This document shows positions 32,701 through 41,998 of a stretch of DNA of 49,131 nucleotides, one piece after another. The translations under genes and the position numbers were made by a program. The notes beneath the pieces were generated by a model. It ran no database searches. It saw nothing but the letters and a program-made list of their open reading frames with translations, and was not told the DNA's origin. The stretch is from Basidiobolus meristosporus CBS 931.73 (Eukaryota; Basidiobolomycota; Basidiobolomycetes; Basidiobolales; Basidiobolaceae), in the NCBI GenBank assembly GCA_002104905.1, contig MCFE01000658.1, positions 1 to 49,131 of the forward strand, in the 5' to 3' direction. Position 1 is the stretch's first letter. Each line of letters begins with the position of its first letter.

Positions 32701-33286
32701 TGTTGTGCTACCAGCAGCCATTTCCTTCACCATCTACTTGGTTATCATCTCCTTCTTCACAACGCCCGTGCCTATCATCCCGCTCATACTTCTCGCCATC
32801 ATTCTTGGCTTGCCCGCCATACTGATCTTAATGACCACCCGGAAGATCGTGTATGTCGGGTGGATGTTGGTTTACCTACTCTCACTGGTCCTATGGAATT
32901 TCGTTCTACCCACCTATGCATTCTGGCACTTCGACGATTTCAGCTGGGGTCAAACACGACAGGTTGAAGGGGAAGCTAAAGGGGGAAGCCACGGTGATAA
33001 GGAGGGAGAGTTTGACGGGTCGAGAATCAACATGAAGAAATGGAACGAGTTCGAAAAGGAGAAGCGTCGAAAGACCAATATTCTCATCTCCCAGTTGGAC
33101 CTGACTACCGAGTCACACCAGAGCTTGGACAAGCTCGGTTACCACACACCCAGCGAATTGGCCAGATTGTCCAGCATTAACTTCAGGGATAAGGAGGGAT
33201 TCCCCTCGAGTGATGCAGACAATGAGATCGAGGTCGACTTCCCCGGAGGGAACACCGGCCGTGAGCGCCCAACCACACAAAAATAA
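29756..33286 (+). CDS. Class IV chitin synthase (Chs3-like)
   Basis: Two exons (29756-30263, 30327-33286), 1155 residues. A disordered, basic N-terminus leads to two membrane segments (MALCTIIILLCGAVGFLTF and VVLYVSLIVILGVVLAKFFLA) around a large extracytoplasmic region. The GT2 catalytic core contains VTCYSEGE, IVLMVDADTK (about residue 763), the acceptor/product motif FGGVTCLPGCFCMY, LLGEDRYLTTLM (about 881) and the QRRRW signature (about 920), followed by three to four helices forming the chitin channel. The set defines division 2, class IV enzymes, which polymerise UDP-GlcNAc into wall chitin at the plasma membrane. There is no myosin motor, excluding classes V/VII. The Lys/Glu-rich tail is probably cytosolic. 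It converges on a RhoGEF gene; Rho signalling controls wall synthesis. Confidence 0.97.
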
Positions 33287-34002
33287 CTCAACCTCACCAA
33301 CCTAATATTCGTAGGACCTCTTGGGCTTACATTGGCAACCCATTTTGATCATCTGATAGTGAACACCTATTTAGTCACCATTACCAACCACCACAGCAAC
33401 GTCCACGAACTTGCTCCACCTTGCCTCCCACTCACATCATGTATAGACCCCACCCTACCCCCCAGTATATGGAGCCAAGCCTACCTACTTACCTACCGGT
33501 ACATCCATCACGAAACCTTGCCCATCATTCAGGTGACGATTCCAAATAAAGGATTTCATATACTCCGGCCTACATTTACAATCCCAACCATTGCTGATCA
33601 GATGTTTGGTTTATCGAAGACGTAAAGAAAACGGAAATGACCGGGTGCGAGAAATTTACATGGCTTTCAAGGGAGTGGGAGGTAAGAGGTGGGGACGTGA
33701 AGAGAATCAAGGGGACGTGATGGGGCGCGGGAGTGGATGTGTGCGTGTGTAAGGGTGAGAGGAGGTGAAAGTGGATATGAATGCGGATGTGAGGGGTGGG
33801 GAGATGATTCTCTCGAGGTACAAAATACAATTTCGGAGTATGGGGGGGTGGGGGTGGAGAGGGAAATCCGATGCTTGCAGCTCAAGATGGCGATGGTGGC
33901 CCTGATATTCAACACGAGGATATCAAGGGGGCGACGGGGATCCGCATGTGGACGTGGCTCGCTCGCGTTCCGACGTTCACACGGATCCGACGTGACTGGG
34001 AT
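33287..34002. other. 3' region between convergent genes
   Basis: No gene is supported. The second half is purine-rich on the plus strand, with GTGTG/GGGGTG runs. Open frames across it on the minus strand are low-complexity. Confidence 0.45.
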
Positions 34003-36744
34003 TCACTTCGAGCCGGTGTGATGGGAATGGGTGTGGGTGTGGGTGTGGGTGTGAGGATGGGTGTGTATAGGTTTGAGGGCGTGGATGAAGTTCGTCCGTG
34101 GAGGGGTGTGGATGTCGGATTTCTTGAGACTAGACAGCTCGTTCTCGAGGGCGATCAAAAAGTCCACTTTGGATTTCTTGTCTGGGTGTTGGAACACGTA
34201 TTTGTTGGTGGTTTCTGACGGGGGCTTCTTCGCTTTCCTCGCGACCTCTCCATCCCCTGACGACTGTGCCAGCGGGGAGTGGGAGCGCGGGGACGAGGGG
34301 GAAGGCGGCGAGTCGCCCCTGGATCCGACCTGTGTATTGATGGTAAGCTCACCCGCCGTCTTGGGGGAAAGGCCGGATTGGTGCTCGTTGGAAGGAGATG
34401 AAGGGTTGGAAACAAAGATCACCGTCATGTTCACTCCGTCTAACGGCCAGATATCGGGTTAGGATGACACAGCAATAAACAGTGAGCGATAACCCCAATT
34501 ACCTTGGCTGTCCGGCACATTGAACATAATGATGTGTCGTAGGTCGATCAATCTCACGAAGATCCACTTCTCCGTCGGCTTAAGCGGGCGCCCCTTGGAC
34601 GGGGTTGTAAGCATCAAATAGTCCGAATACAAAACCAGGTGCAGCTTGCGATTGGTCCGTGTCTCCAAAACTCCGGTTTCCAGAGTGAACCTTCGATTGG
34701 CATTGATCATCGTGGGCTAGACGTAAGCGTTACTACTTGTTCGTTGGGATTCCGGCCCGAGGGGAATACTAACCGGACAGTTCCGAACGGCGTTGTACAT
34801 GGTGAAGAGTTGGGTCCTCTCCTCCTCCCGCTGTTTGACCTCGTTTACCCTCACCGCGAGTGACGTCATAAACTCCAAAGCCTTCTCGACGTTTCTGAAG
34901 TCCGGGTGATCGGGCTTCGTCTGTTTACGAAGATCTAAAGGTGGGGGTGAGAAAAAGCACACCTGACCACCGACAGCGCGAGATGGCTTTACCTTTCAGG
35001 AGCAGTGTGTAGCGGGTGACTCTTTGGATGGGGATGATCAGGAGCTCCTTCAGCGTTTGCCGCTTGGTGGTCTTTCTTGCCACATGCTGCGAGGGAAACG
35101 AGTGAGAAACCTGGTCAGTGTGGCTGATCGAAGCTCATCCTTTACCTTGGTAAAGCTGTAGAACGAATGGGTGGCCTCAGCCCTTCGAATCGCCTCCCTG
35201 GCAAACGAATAATTGTCTACGAATCGTGGATAGATTTCCCACGCTTTCTGGCGCCTCAAGAAGAGGACCCCTACTCGAGTCTCCTTGTCCCAATGCTCGA
35301 CCATATCCTTCAGCTCCTGGCAGATCTCCTGACTGAGATCGTACAACGACTCTATCCCTTCGAAAATGATCTTCGTGTCGCGCGGGGGGATGATGGGATG
35401 GGAGGATTTGGCGGATTTCTGGATGGGGATCATGAAAGTCTACATGAGAAACAAGGTGAGTCCAGCTGCCACGGACGGAGAACGCGATCTGTCATACGCA
35501 CATTGAGGATGATCTCCAAATTCTCCAGGTAATTCAACTCCGTGGTCAGTATCTCGTCCACTACGTAAAACCGGCCTTCGTTGAACACCGGCCGCACTCC
35601 TTGACGCTGAGGTAATTGAGAACTCGATCAGAAAGATGCACATGCCCCCCGATCATACAACACAAACAAACCAGGTGCTTCGATGCTGCAAATACTTTGC
35701 TCTTTGAAGAAACGTTAGTTGCCATCCCGCGCGCGACTGCTACCTGAGCTCTCTTACCGTGAAAATTTTCTTCTTAGATTCGGTGGCCAGATCAAGCCGA
35801 GGCGACGTCACCTGCGATGGGCTTTTGTCTACATGCTTCTCGTATTTTGCGTTCAAGCTTTGGGACCGCTTGGGCTCCTTTTCGCCGATGCTTACAGGCG
35901 CAGCAGGGTCGGACCTAGTTGAATAGTCACTATAAATAGAGAGTGTATCCAGAGACACGCTGGAATCGTTGCGCGTCAACTCGGCACTCTTTCCAGAAGC
36001 CGGGCTTCCCTGTGAATGACTACGCTGTATGGTCCCTGCCTCAGGCTGGATCGCCCTGCTCATACCCGACACGGGGGCTTTTGCGACCGAGATCAATGGT
36101 AAATCATCTTCGAGAGAGACACTACGACGTGCTGGAATGCTAGCGTCCGATTTCTCCGTTCTGTTGAGCTGAGCTTGTATCTCGTCGACGCTGAAGGATC
36201 GGTGGATGGAATCCAATGTGCAGGACCTCCTACGAAAGGGGGACCGAAAGGATTTCGCGTCTTTCTTCGACTCGGCCGCCTGGCTCGAAGATAGCTCGGG
36301 GTAGCTCTTTTTCTTCGTCTGAGCGCTTCCCGATTCAAACAGGTCCAGGACCCCCCAACCGGACTTCTTCCAAGGGTCGTTCTCGGAATACATGGAACCC
36401 TCGCTGTCGGTTTGAGAAGAGCCGCTCTCGGACCGATTTAATATGGAGGGGCTGGATTTCCTCGTCTTGAAAAGATGGAAGCTACGAAAGTTGTATTTCG
36501 GATGGAAATGGTACGTTTTCGCCTTGCCCTCCATTTCCTTCTTGTGCGCACTGCTGCTCCTCGGCTCGCTGTGTGGTTGGTTTTGGGTGGCGGGGCGACC
36601 CGTTTCCGGTGGACCTTTGGGGGAATGTTTGAGAAAATTGTCGGAAAGGTTCTTGTTGGACTGAACAGAAAAGTCAGACTCGGTCTCTGAGAGGGAGGCT
36701 GCTGTAGACCTTGAAGAGTATACTTTCGTCGGGTCCTGAGTCAT
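34003..36744 (-). CDS. Rho guanine-nucleotide exchange factor (DH-PH)
   Basis: Eight exons in transcript order: 36744-35758, 35701-35672, 35606-35502, 35439-35146, 35086-34993, 34934-34774, 34716-34503, 34439-34003; 773 residues, all junctions in phase. The first about 330 residues are Ser-rich and disordered. The DH domain (about 350-550) starts VVDEILTTELNYLENLEIIL, includes RFVDNYSFAREAI, and has the CR3 helix TLKELLIIPIQRVTRYTLLLK. A PH domain (about 560-670) begins with RRFTLETGVLE and LHLVLYSDYLMLTT and ends NKYVFQHPDKKSKVDFLIALENE, split by a Ser/Pro-rich insertion. It should activate a Rho/Rac/Cdc42 GTPase in polarity or wall growth. The last about 20 residues are His-Thr repeats encoded by a GTGTGG microsatellite. 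Confidence 0.93.
34021..34062 (+). repeat. GTGTGG microsatellite inside the RhoGEF 3' end
   Basis: About 40 bp of GGGTGT units. Read on the minus strand it encodes alternating His-Thr/His-Pro residues just before the stop codon of the RhoGEF. Confidence 0.8.
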
Positions 36745-37514
36745 ATTTCCCCAAGTGTGTAAACAGAATCAAATATCGCGTATAGCTAGCAAAGTACCGA
36801 TCGGGTGGTGACGAAAAGAGAGGCGACGACCGCTACTGAAAAGAATGGGCAAGTGAGGCCAAAGAAAACGGGAAGAGCTGGTTCAAGAAAAAAAGGGCAG
36901 AAACCACATTCGGGGTCGAAATAGAAGAGGTATCTAAAAATCTATATCAGCGGTGTTCATAAATAACGATCGAAGCTAGTGGGTACGAATGTCAATGAAA
37001 TCCAAATTTCACGCAAGCCAACAAGGGACTGAAAAAATCTACTAAACGATGACCAAGCAAGGACTGATCCTATTGAAATGAAAACAAACTATCATTGATG
37101 ACCTTAAATTCCCGAACCATTGTCTAATTATAATATGATCACTTCTGGATCTTTGCTGATCCAATCGCCGGGTAGTTGCTTACAGAAGTCTATATTTGAT
37201 GCGTCTTATTTGGCGATATTTACTATGCTGATGGACCAATTGCTGTCCATGGAAACAACGAGAGATTTCGTTGAGGCTAGCTCCATTGGTCGTCAATGTT
37301 GTACGGGTGCGCGTGTTCTATCATAACAAACAGATGAAGATCTGCTGATAAGTAGCATTTGGCGTAGGATAAAAATAGCCTAGCTGATGGTTGAAGTTAT
37401 TTATTGTACATTTCCGAGATTTAAATAATACATAATATAAGCATCTGGTTTGAGAAGCGATGGTGGTAGCTATCCTGGAGAAGCGAGTGTTGTTATTCTT
37501 AGGTGTACATGGGC
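36745..37514. other. Intergenic
   Basis: Upstream region of the RhoGEF and downstream region of the small ORF at 37515-37778. A TTTATTGTAC word near 37397 could be a minus-strand polyadenylation signal for that ORF. Nothing else seen. Confidence 0.4.
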
Positions 37515-37778
37515 TTAGCGAGACGCGTCATAGAAGTGGAATCCAGTAGCATCGAGTCCTTCCACTCCACCTAGTGTAAGGGCGAAGCCGGCCATGTTAC
37601 GAGATTGTTCCATTCTGCGCTTCTGCTTGAAGTTTCTGGGGGTAGAGGACTGGGTTGAGCATTTTCTTGATTGGGTTATTGTACCCTCGGTCTTGCTGAT
37701 GGTTTGGGTGACAGGCTCATTAAGACGTCGAGTAAACAGTCGGGTGGTTGAATTAACTATGCTGCCAAGGAATGACAT
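37515..37778 (-). CDS. Small basic hypothetical protein
   Basis: An 87-residue ORF beginning MSFLGSIVNSTTRLFTRRL and ending TGFHFYDASR. It is basic and Ser/Thr-rich; the N-terminus could be a weak mitochondrial presequence (amphipathic, Arg-containing). No family is recognised. Support is limited to an ATG, moderate length for this AT-rich gap, and a possible AATAAA-type signal about 115 bp downstream (rc TTTATT near 37400). Confidence 0.4.
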   Translation of the reverse strand: MSFLGSIVNSTTRLFTRRLNEPVTQTISKTEGTITQSRKCSTQSSTPRNFKQKRRMEQSRNMAGFALTLGGVEGLDATGFHFYDASR

Positions 37779-38520
37779 TGGTAAAGGAAGGGATAATGAA
37801 AGTGGTATTCGGCCTATTCCTTATGTTACTTATATTGAGGAGTGGTAGGCCGAGACTGATCCAGATGCCACGTGAGCGTATGAATTATGGGGACGAGGGT
37901 TCTGGAAGCCATGATGGAGTGGGATGGGTGGGATGAGTGGGCATTGCATTGGGTTGAATCATGTTATCGATCACCGTGCCCACTCATAGATTCAGAGTTC
38001 CCTGATTTATCTCATCATATCCTGTATTTAATCCTCAGTAATCCCTAATTTATCCCTTACTTTCCCTGATTTATCCTATCAATATTGACGATTTCGATGG
38101 TTTTGGAGGTTCACGTGGTTCAGAGATTTCATCTATCTTGGGAGGATTTGGGCCCATACGCAACGATTGGCTTGTGAGGTTGACTATGGTGATCTCTGCC
38201 TAGAAAGCTTAGTAATCATGCTGTTGCCGGAATATTCAACTAGCCTTGGCAACTAGTGATACTCGTTTAGTGTCTATGTATGAAATGGTGATATCCGAGA
38301 ATTCCATCGCTTTGATAATACGAACGTTGTTGCTCATTTCTATTTTTTGTGGTGCCACCAGGAGATGTTGATGTACTATGCAACAGCACATTGTATGGTA
38401 TGCGCTTAGCAACATACACTTGGCAGTAGGAATCGAAAGAGTACATAGCATAACTACTACACGAAGTAGATGGATGCTTTATTGGCATAGTATCATTTAC
38501 GAGGACGAAACAATCATGCG
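37779..38520. other. Intergenic with degenerate short repeats
   Basis: At about 38000-38085 the phrase CCTGATTTATCC/CCTAATTTATCC recurs four or five times, separated by TACTTT-like spacers. Elsewhere no gene is supported. Confidence 0.45.
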
Positions 38521-39237
38521 TCAGTATCCAACCTTTTTGGTTGACAGGGCAAATACGTGAATATGGCCTTTGATACCTTTCTGGTAGGGATGAACGTCAT
38601 AGACTTCTTTAGCTGTAGGGAACTCTACATAGGCAACCTCTTTGCTGGGGTCAAGATCCACCTCGGCGATGTAAATTCGAACATCACCGCCATTGGTTGC
38701 AGCCAATCCATTGATTGCAATCTTGTTCCCAGGTGCTAATTCAATTTTCCATTTCCAGTCCGAGGAGCCTACTCTCTCCACCTGTGTGGTACAATCCGTA
38801 TAGACGACCTTGAACTTCCCACCAAAGTTGCCCATGTCGCTAGACAAGAGGAATCCAAGTCGAGTAGCTCCCGGTACTGAGGCGACCTTCACTTTCTGAC
38901 CACCTTCAATCCAATTATCCTTCTTGCTTTTACCCCAATGAGGCAGAGTAAACTTGTAACCATTTACTCGGACAACTTTTCCGGGGCCCCAACCAGCTTT
39001 TAGCAACGAGGAAGCCTTATACCCAGGTCCCCATTTGGCTACTACATCAAAGTTGGCGGGGTCCGTTTTCTGGTCCAAAGAGATGGCCTTGTTATTGAAT
39101 GGAGCTTGAGTATTGGGCGCGTCACATCTCTTTTCCTCCTCGTAGGACTCCCCATAGCCTCCCTCTTCACCATATTCACCACCTAGTACAAACTGAGCGG
39201 TGGCAACAAGAACAATCAGCGAGTACAGGAAGCGCAT
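38521..39237 (-). CDS. Secreted protein with a glycosidase-accessory-like domain
   Basis: Intronless, 238 residues. Residues 1-19 (MRFLYSLIVLVATAQFVLG) form a signal peptide, followed by an acidic Gly/Tyr/Glu linker. The rest resembles the beta-rich accessory module appended to some GH29 and other glycosidases: FNNKAISLDQKTDPANFD, VVRVNGYKFTLPHWG, DNWIEGGQKVKV, then GGKFKVVYTDCTTQ. No catalytic domain is present, so a carbohydrate-binding or wall-associated role is inference. A TATAAATAGG box lies 77 bp upstream. It is the last intact host gene before the telomeric retrotransposons, a location that often carries rapidly evolving secreted proteins in fungi. Confidence 0.75.
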   Translation of the reverse strand: MRFLYSLIVLVATAQFVLGGEYGEEGGYGESYEEEKRCDAPNTQAPFNNKAISLDQKTDPANFDVVAKWGPGYKASSLLKAGWGPGKVVRVNGYKFTLPHWGKSKKDNWIEGGQKVKVASVPGATRLGFLLSSDMGNFGGKFKVVYTDCTTQVERVGSSDWKWKIELAPGNKIAINGLAATNGGDVRIYIAEVDLDPSKEVAYVEFPTAKEVYDVHPYQKGIKGHIHVFALSTKKVGY

Positions 39238-39313
39238 GTCAATATATGGCCAAAGAGGAGGGGCGGAGGAGAAGGATTCGGTGGAAGGTGACTACAAACC
39301 AGAATTGAACTTC

Positions 39314-39323
39314 CCTATTTATA
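39314..39323 (-). promoter_or_regulatory. TATA box of the secreted-protein gene
   Basis: TATAAATAGG on the minus strand, ending 77 bp upstream of the ATG at 39237. Strong consensus TATA boxes are scarce in this window outside the LTRs, which suggests regulated expression. Confidence 0.6.
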
Positions 39324-39864
39324 CTGAGCTAGAGGCTCATCAATATGAGACAGTGTAGCACGCTACATTGCTGTTTTTATCAGTATTGCGGGTAAAGTGG
39401 TGCTTGCAGGAAGCATTGAAGAAATGCGAAGATAAATGTCAACCCAGTTGGATATGGTCATGAAACTGCTGGGCTTGATACAGCAAGGGTAAAGTAAAGT
39501 AGGGGTAATTCTACTGCGTTTGAATCAGGTTGAGCCGGTTTCAGGGTTAGCTGGTTAATAGCAGAAAAGATTCGTTTGGTTTGCATTAAGCGCACCAGTC
39601 TGTGATTTGTGTCAACTGTAAGGATGCAAATGGTCCCTAAGAGCGTGAGTGCCTCTTCTGCTAGTGCTGTGATATGAGCTTGCCACCGACGTTGGGGAAA
39701 CGGTGGTCCCTGAGCCTGACCTAGACGACACAGCAACATTGTTCACCATCCTGATCTGTGAAACCTGTTCCTGACATGCTCCGCGTTCCCCTCCTCGTTC
39801 CTGGTGTGGAACTTGGAGGTGAAGACATCACCATCCGCCCCCGTTGTTGATGACCCTTCCATCA
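39324..39864. other. Subtelomeric spacer
   Basis: About 540 bp with no supported gene. A 93-codon minus-strand ORF (39458-39739) shows no recognisable motif. Confidence 0.4.
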
Positions 39865-40199
39865 TGCTAATCAGAGTTTTGATGACAATGGAAGTGATTG
39901 GGAGAACAAGTAGGTAATGTGGTGCTCACTTTATGATCCATGGAATGTAAAGGTGGTATTAACACTTTTACATGATCTTGTCCAAACCAACATGTAAAAT
40001 TTGTTTGGAAAGGTCTCAAGAACATGTGTAGAGTTTGGGGGCCTTTGGACCACTTCAAGTGTTTTTCATATCCTGGGTACCTGATATTTTGTTGCAACAT
40101 CCCAACAAGGAATTTGGGCAAAATACCTTGAGATTTGCAGACTATGGTCTAAGCAATTGATTTGATGGAATATTAGGTGCAATTACTCAACTTACAACA
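39865..40199 (-). repeat. Diverged solo LTR, Copia family
   Basis: Reverse-oriented LTR with GGAAGTGATTGGGAGAACAAG near its left end, the GGTACCTGATATTTTG block, and the terminus CTTACAACA at 40199. It marks the inner border of the retrotransposon-rich chromosome tip. Confidence 0.75.
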
Positions 40200-40295
40200 A
40201 AGACAAGATAATATACTAGTATTCTATTCATTTGTAATATCTTCATGACTCTAATAATCTGAGTTTGGTAGGTTTTAGATTTGTACTGCTGTAAA

Positions 40296-40480
40296 TTTTA
40301 GGGCTAGGGGGGAGACACTCACCAACAGGTGAAATCTTTATTACAGTTGAAACAAAGAAGCCAGTGCTACTGTTGAGCTTTGATACAAGAATGTGTAGGT
40401 AAGGGGAATTTGTAGGTTAGTTAATCAGGAGAGATGATAGTTATTCAGTGCTCAAGACATTGTTCAGTGGGAAGGTGGGA
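40296..40480 (-). mobile_element. 5'-truncated copy of the telomere-attached LINE (oldest of three)
   Basis: About 180 bp matching the 3' end of the LINE at 44198-48702, in the same orientation. It starts with TTTTAGGGCTAGGGGGG, a degraded telomeric seam, then GAGACACTCACCAACAGGTG, and ends within CAGTGGGAAGGTGGG. It is more diverged than the copy at 48703, hence older, and is cut by Copia element A at 40487. Confidence 0.85.
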
Positions 40481-40486
40481 TGAAAA

Positions 40487-40835
40487 TGTTGTAAAAATTT
40501 GTAATTCCACCTAAATATTCACCTAACTTAGTCACTTTGATCATTATCCTCAAATCCTAGAGAATACTGACCAAATTCCTTGTTGGGATTTACTTAGAAT
40601 ATTTTCACCAAAATACCAGGTACCCAGAACATGAAAATTCTCAAAGTTGTCCAAACAGCCCCAAACTTTGCACACATGCTTTTGGGACCTTCCTTAACCT
40701 ATTCTACATGTTTGTAATGCCAAGACCAGGTAAAAGTATAAATACTACTTTTACATTCAATAAATCATTAAGTGAAAACCACATAATCTACTTGTTCTCC
40801 AAATCACTTTCAATATCTCCAAGACTCTTACAATA
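40487..40835 (+). repeat. 5' LTR of Copia element A
   Basis: 349 bp, beginning TGTTGTAAAAATTTG and ending CTCTTACAATA (CAACA in sister copies). TATA box AAAGTATAAATAC at about 40733 for the element promoter. Confidence 0.95.
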
Positions 40836-40847
40836 GGTTATGAGCCC
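40836..40847 (+). other. Half-tRNA primer-binding site (initiator tRNA-Met)
   Basis: GGTTATGAGCCC directly follows the LTR and is the reverse complement of GGGCUCAUAACC, the anticodon stem-loop of eukaryotic initiator tRNA-Met. Drosophila copia and yeast Ty5 prime from this internal site of a cleaved tRNA rather than its 3' end (family knowledge). The gag ATG (40840) lies inside the site, opposite the anticodon. Repeated at 44060-44071 in element B. Confidence 0.85.
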
Positions 40848-41648
40848 CAGGTTGTTACTCTCTGCAATGTCTGCTACTGCTATTACTGGAATTTTTCCCT
40901 CTGCTGAAAAGTTGGATGGATCTAACTACCAAGTGTGGAAGGTGAAGATGAAGATGCTGCTACAAGAAAGAGGCCTTTGGGATATTGTCATGGGAGAAGA
41001 ATGCCCTCCTAAGAATGTGGGAGAGGAAGCCTTAAAGTACCAGAAGAAAGAACAAAGTGCCTTTAACTGCATTTGCCTTAATGTTAAAGACAAGTTGCTA
41101 ATTCAATGCTCAACAGCAAAAACAGCAAAGAATACCTGGAAGGCATTAGAAGACACCTACCAGTTATGTTCAGCTGCTAAGAAAATTTATCTGGGACAAA
41201 AACTCTTCATTACAAAGATGCTGCCAGGAGAAGAAATGAAAAATCTAATCAACAGAATTACCCTGCTGGTAGATGAAATGGAATCTGTGGGTGTACCAGC
41301 TACTGATGAGGATATGATAGTTACCATCCTGAAAAGCCTGACAGACAAGTTTCAGGGCCTTGTATCAGCCCTAGAGTCCAGAACTGAAGATTTGACCTTA
41401 AATTACGTATATGGAAGACTCCTGGATGAAGAATTAAGAAAGTCAAGCACCAATAAGAAAGAAGAAGAAAATGCTTTAATAAGTAATGATAACCAACAAA
41501 GGAGGTACCCAAGACCCTACAAAGGCAACAGCAACCTGTCTTGTAACTACTGCAAAAGGAAAGGACATACATCACACTGGTGCTTCAAAAAGAAAGATAG
41601 TCAGCAGAAAAAGCCTGAATATGCAAATGCTGCAACAACTGAAGATTG
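40840..41648 (+). pseudogene. gag of Copia element A, interrupted by a solo LTR
   Basis: Open for 269 codons. The N-terminus reads FPSAEKLDGSNYQVWKVKMK, the retrotran_gag_2 (UBN2) start, followed by a helical capsid region and a CCHC zinc knuckle CNYCKRKGHTSHWC near the end. The reading frame runs into a solo LTR at 41649. Across the insertion the next in-frame codons are TGA CTA, then the protease region. Gag forms the particle; here it cannot be expressed with pol because of the insertion and later stops. Frame and length otherwise appear intact. Confidence 0.9.
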
Positions 41649-41998
41649 TGTTGTAAAAACTTGTATTTCCACCTAAATAATCACCTAACTTAGTCACTTA
41701 GATCATCACCTTCAAATCCTAGAGAATACTGACCAAAATTCCTTGTTGGGATTTACTTAGAATATTTTCACCAAAATACCAGGTACCCAGAACATGAAAA
41801 TTCTCAAAGTTGTCCAAACAGCCCCAAACTTTGCACACATGCTCTTGGGACCTTTTTCAACCTATTCTACGTGCCTGTTATGCCAAGATCAGGTAAGAGT
41901 ATAAATACTACTTTTACATTCAATAAATCATTAAGTGAAAACCACATAATCTACTTGTTCTCAAAATCACTTCTAATATGTCCAAGACTCTTACAACA
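41649..41998 (+). repeat. Nested solo LTR with target-site duplication
   Basis: 350 bp from TGTTGTAAAAACTTG to CTCTTACAACA, flanked by the direct repeat GATTG (41644-41648 and 41999-42003). The perfect 5-bp duplication shows that a complete element inserted here and then collapsed to one LTR by recombination. It is inserted at the gag/protease junction of element A. Confidence 0.95.
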
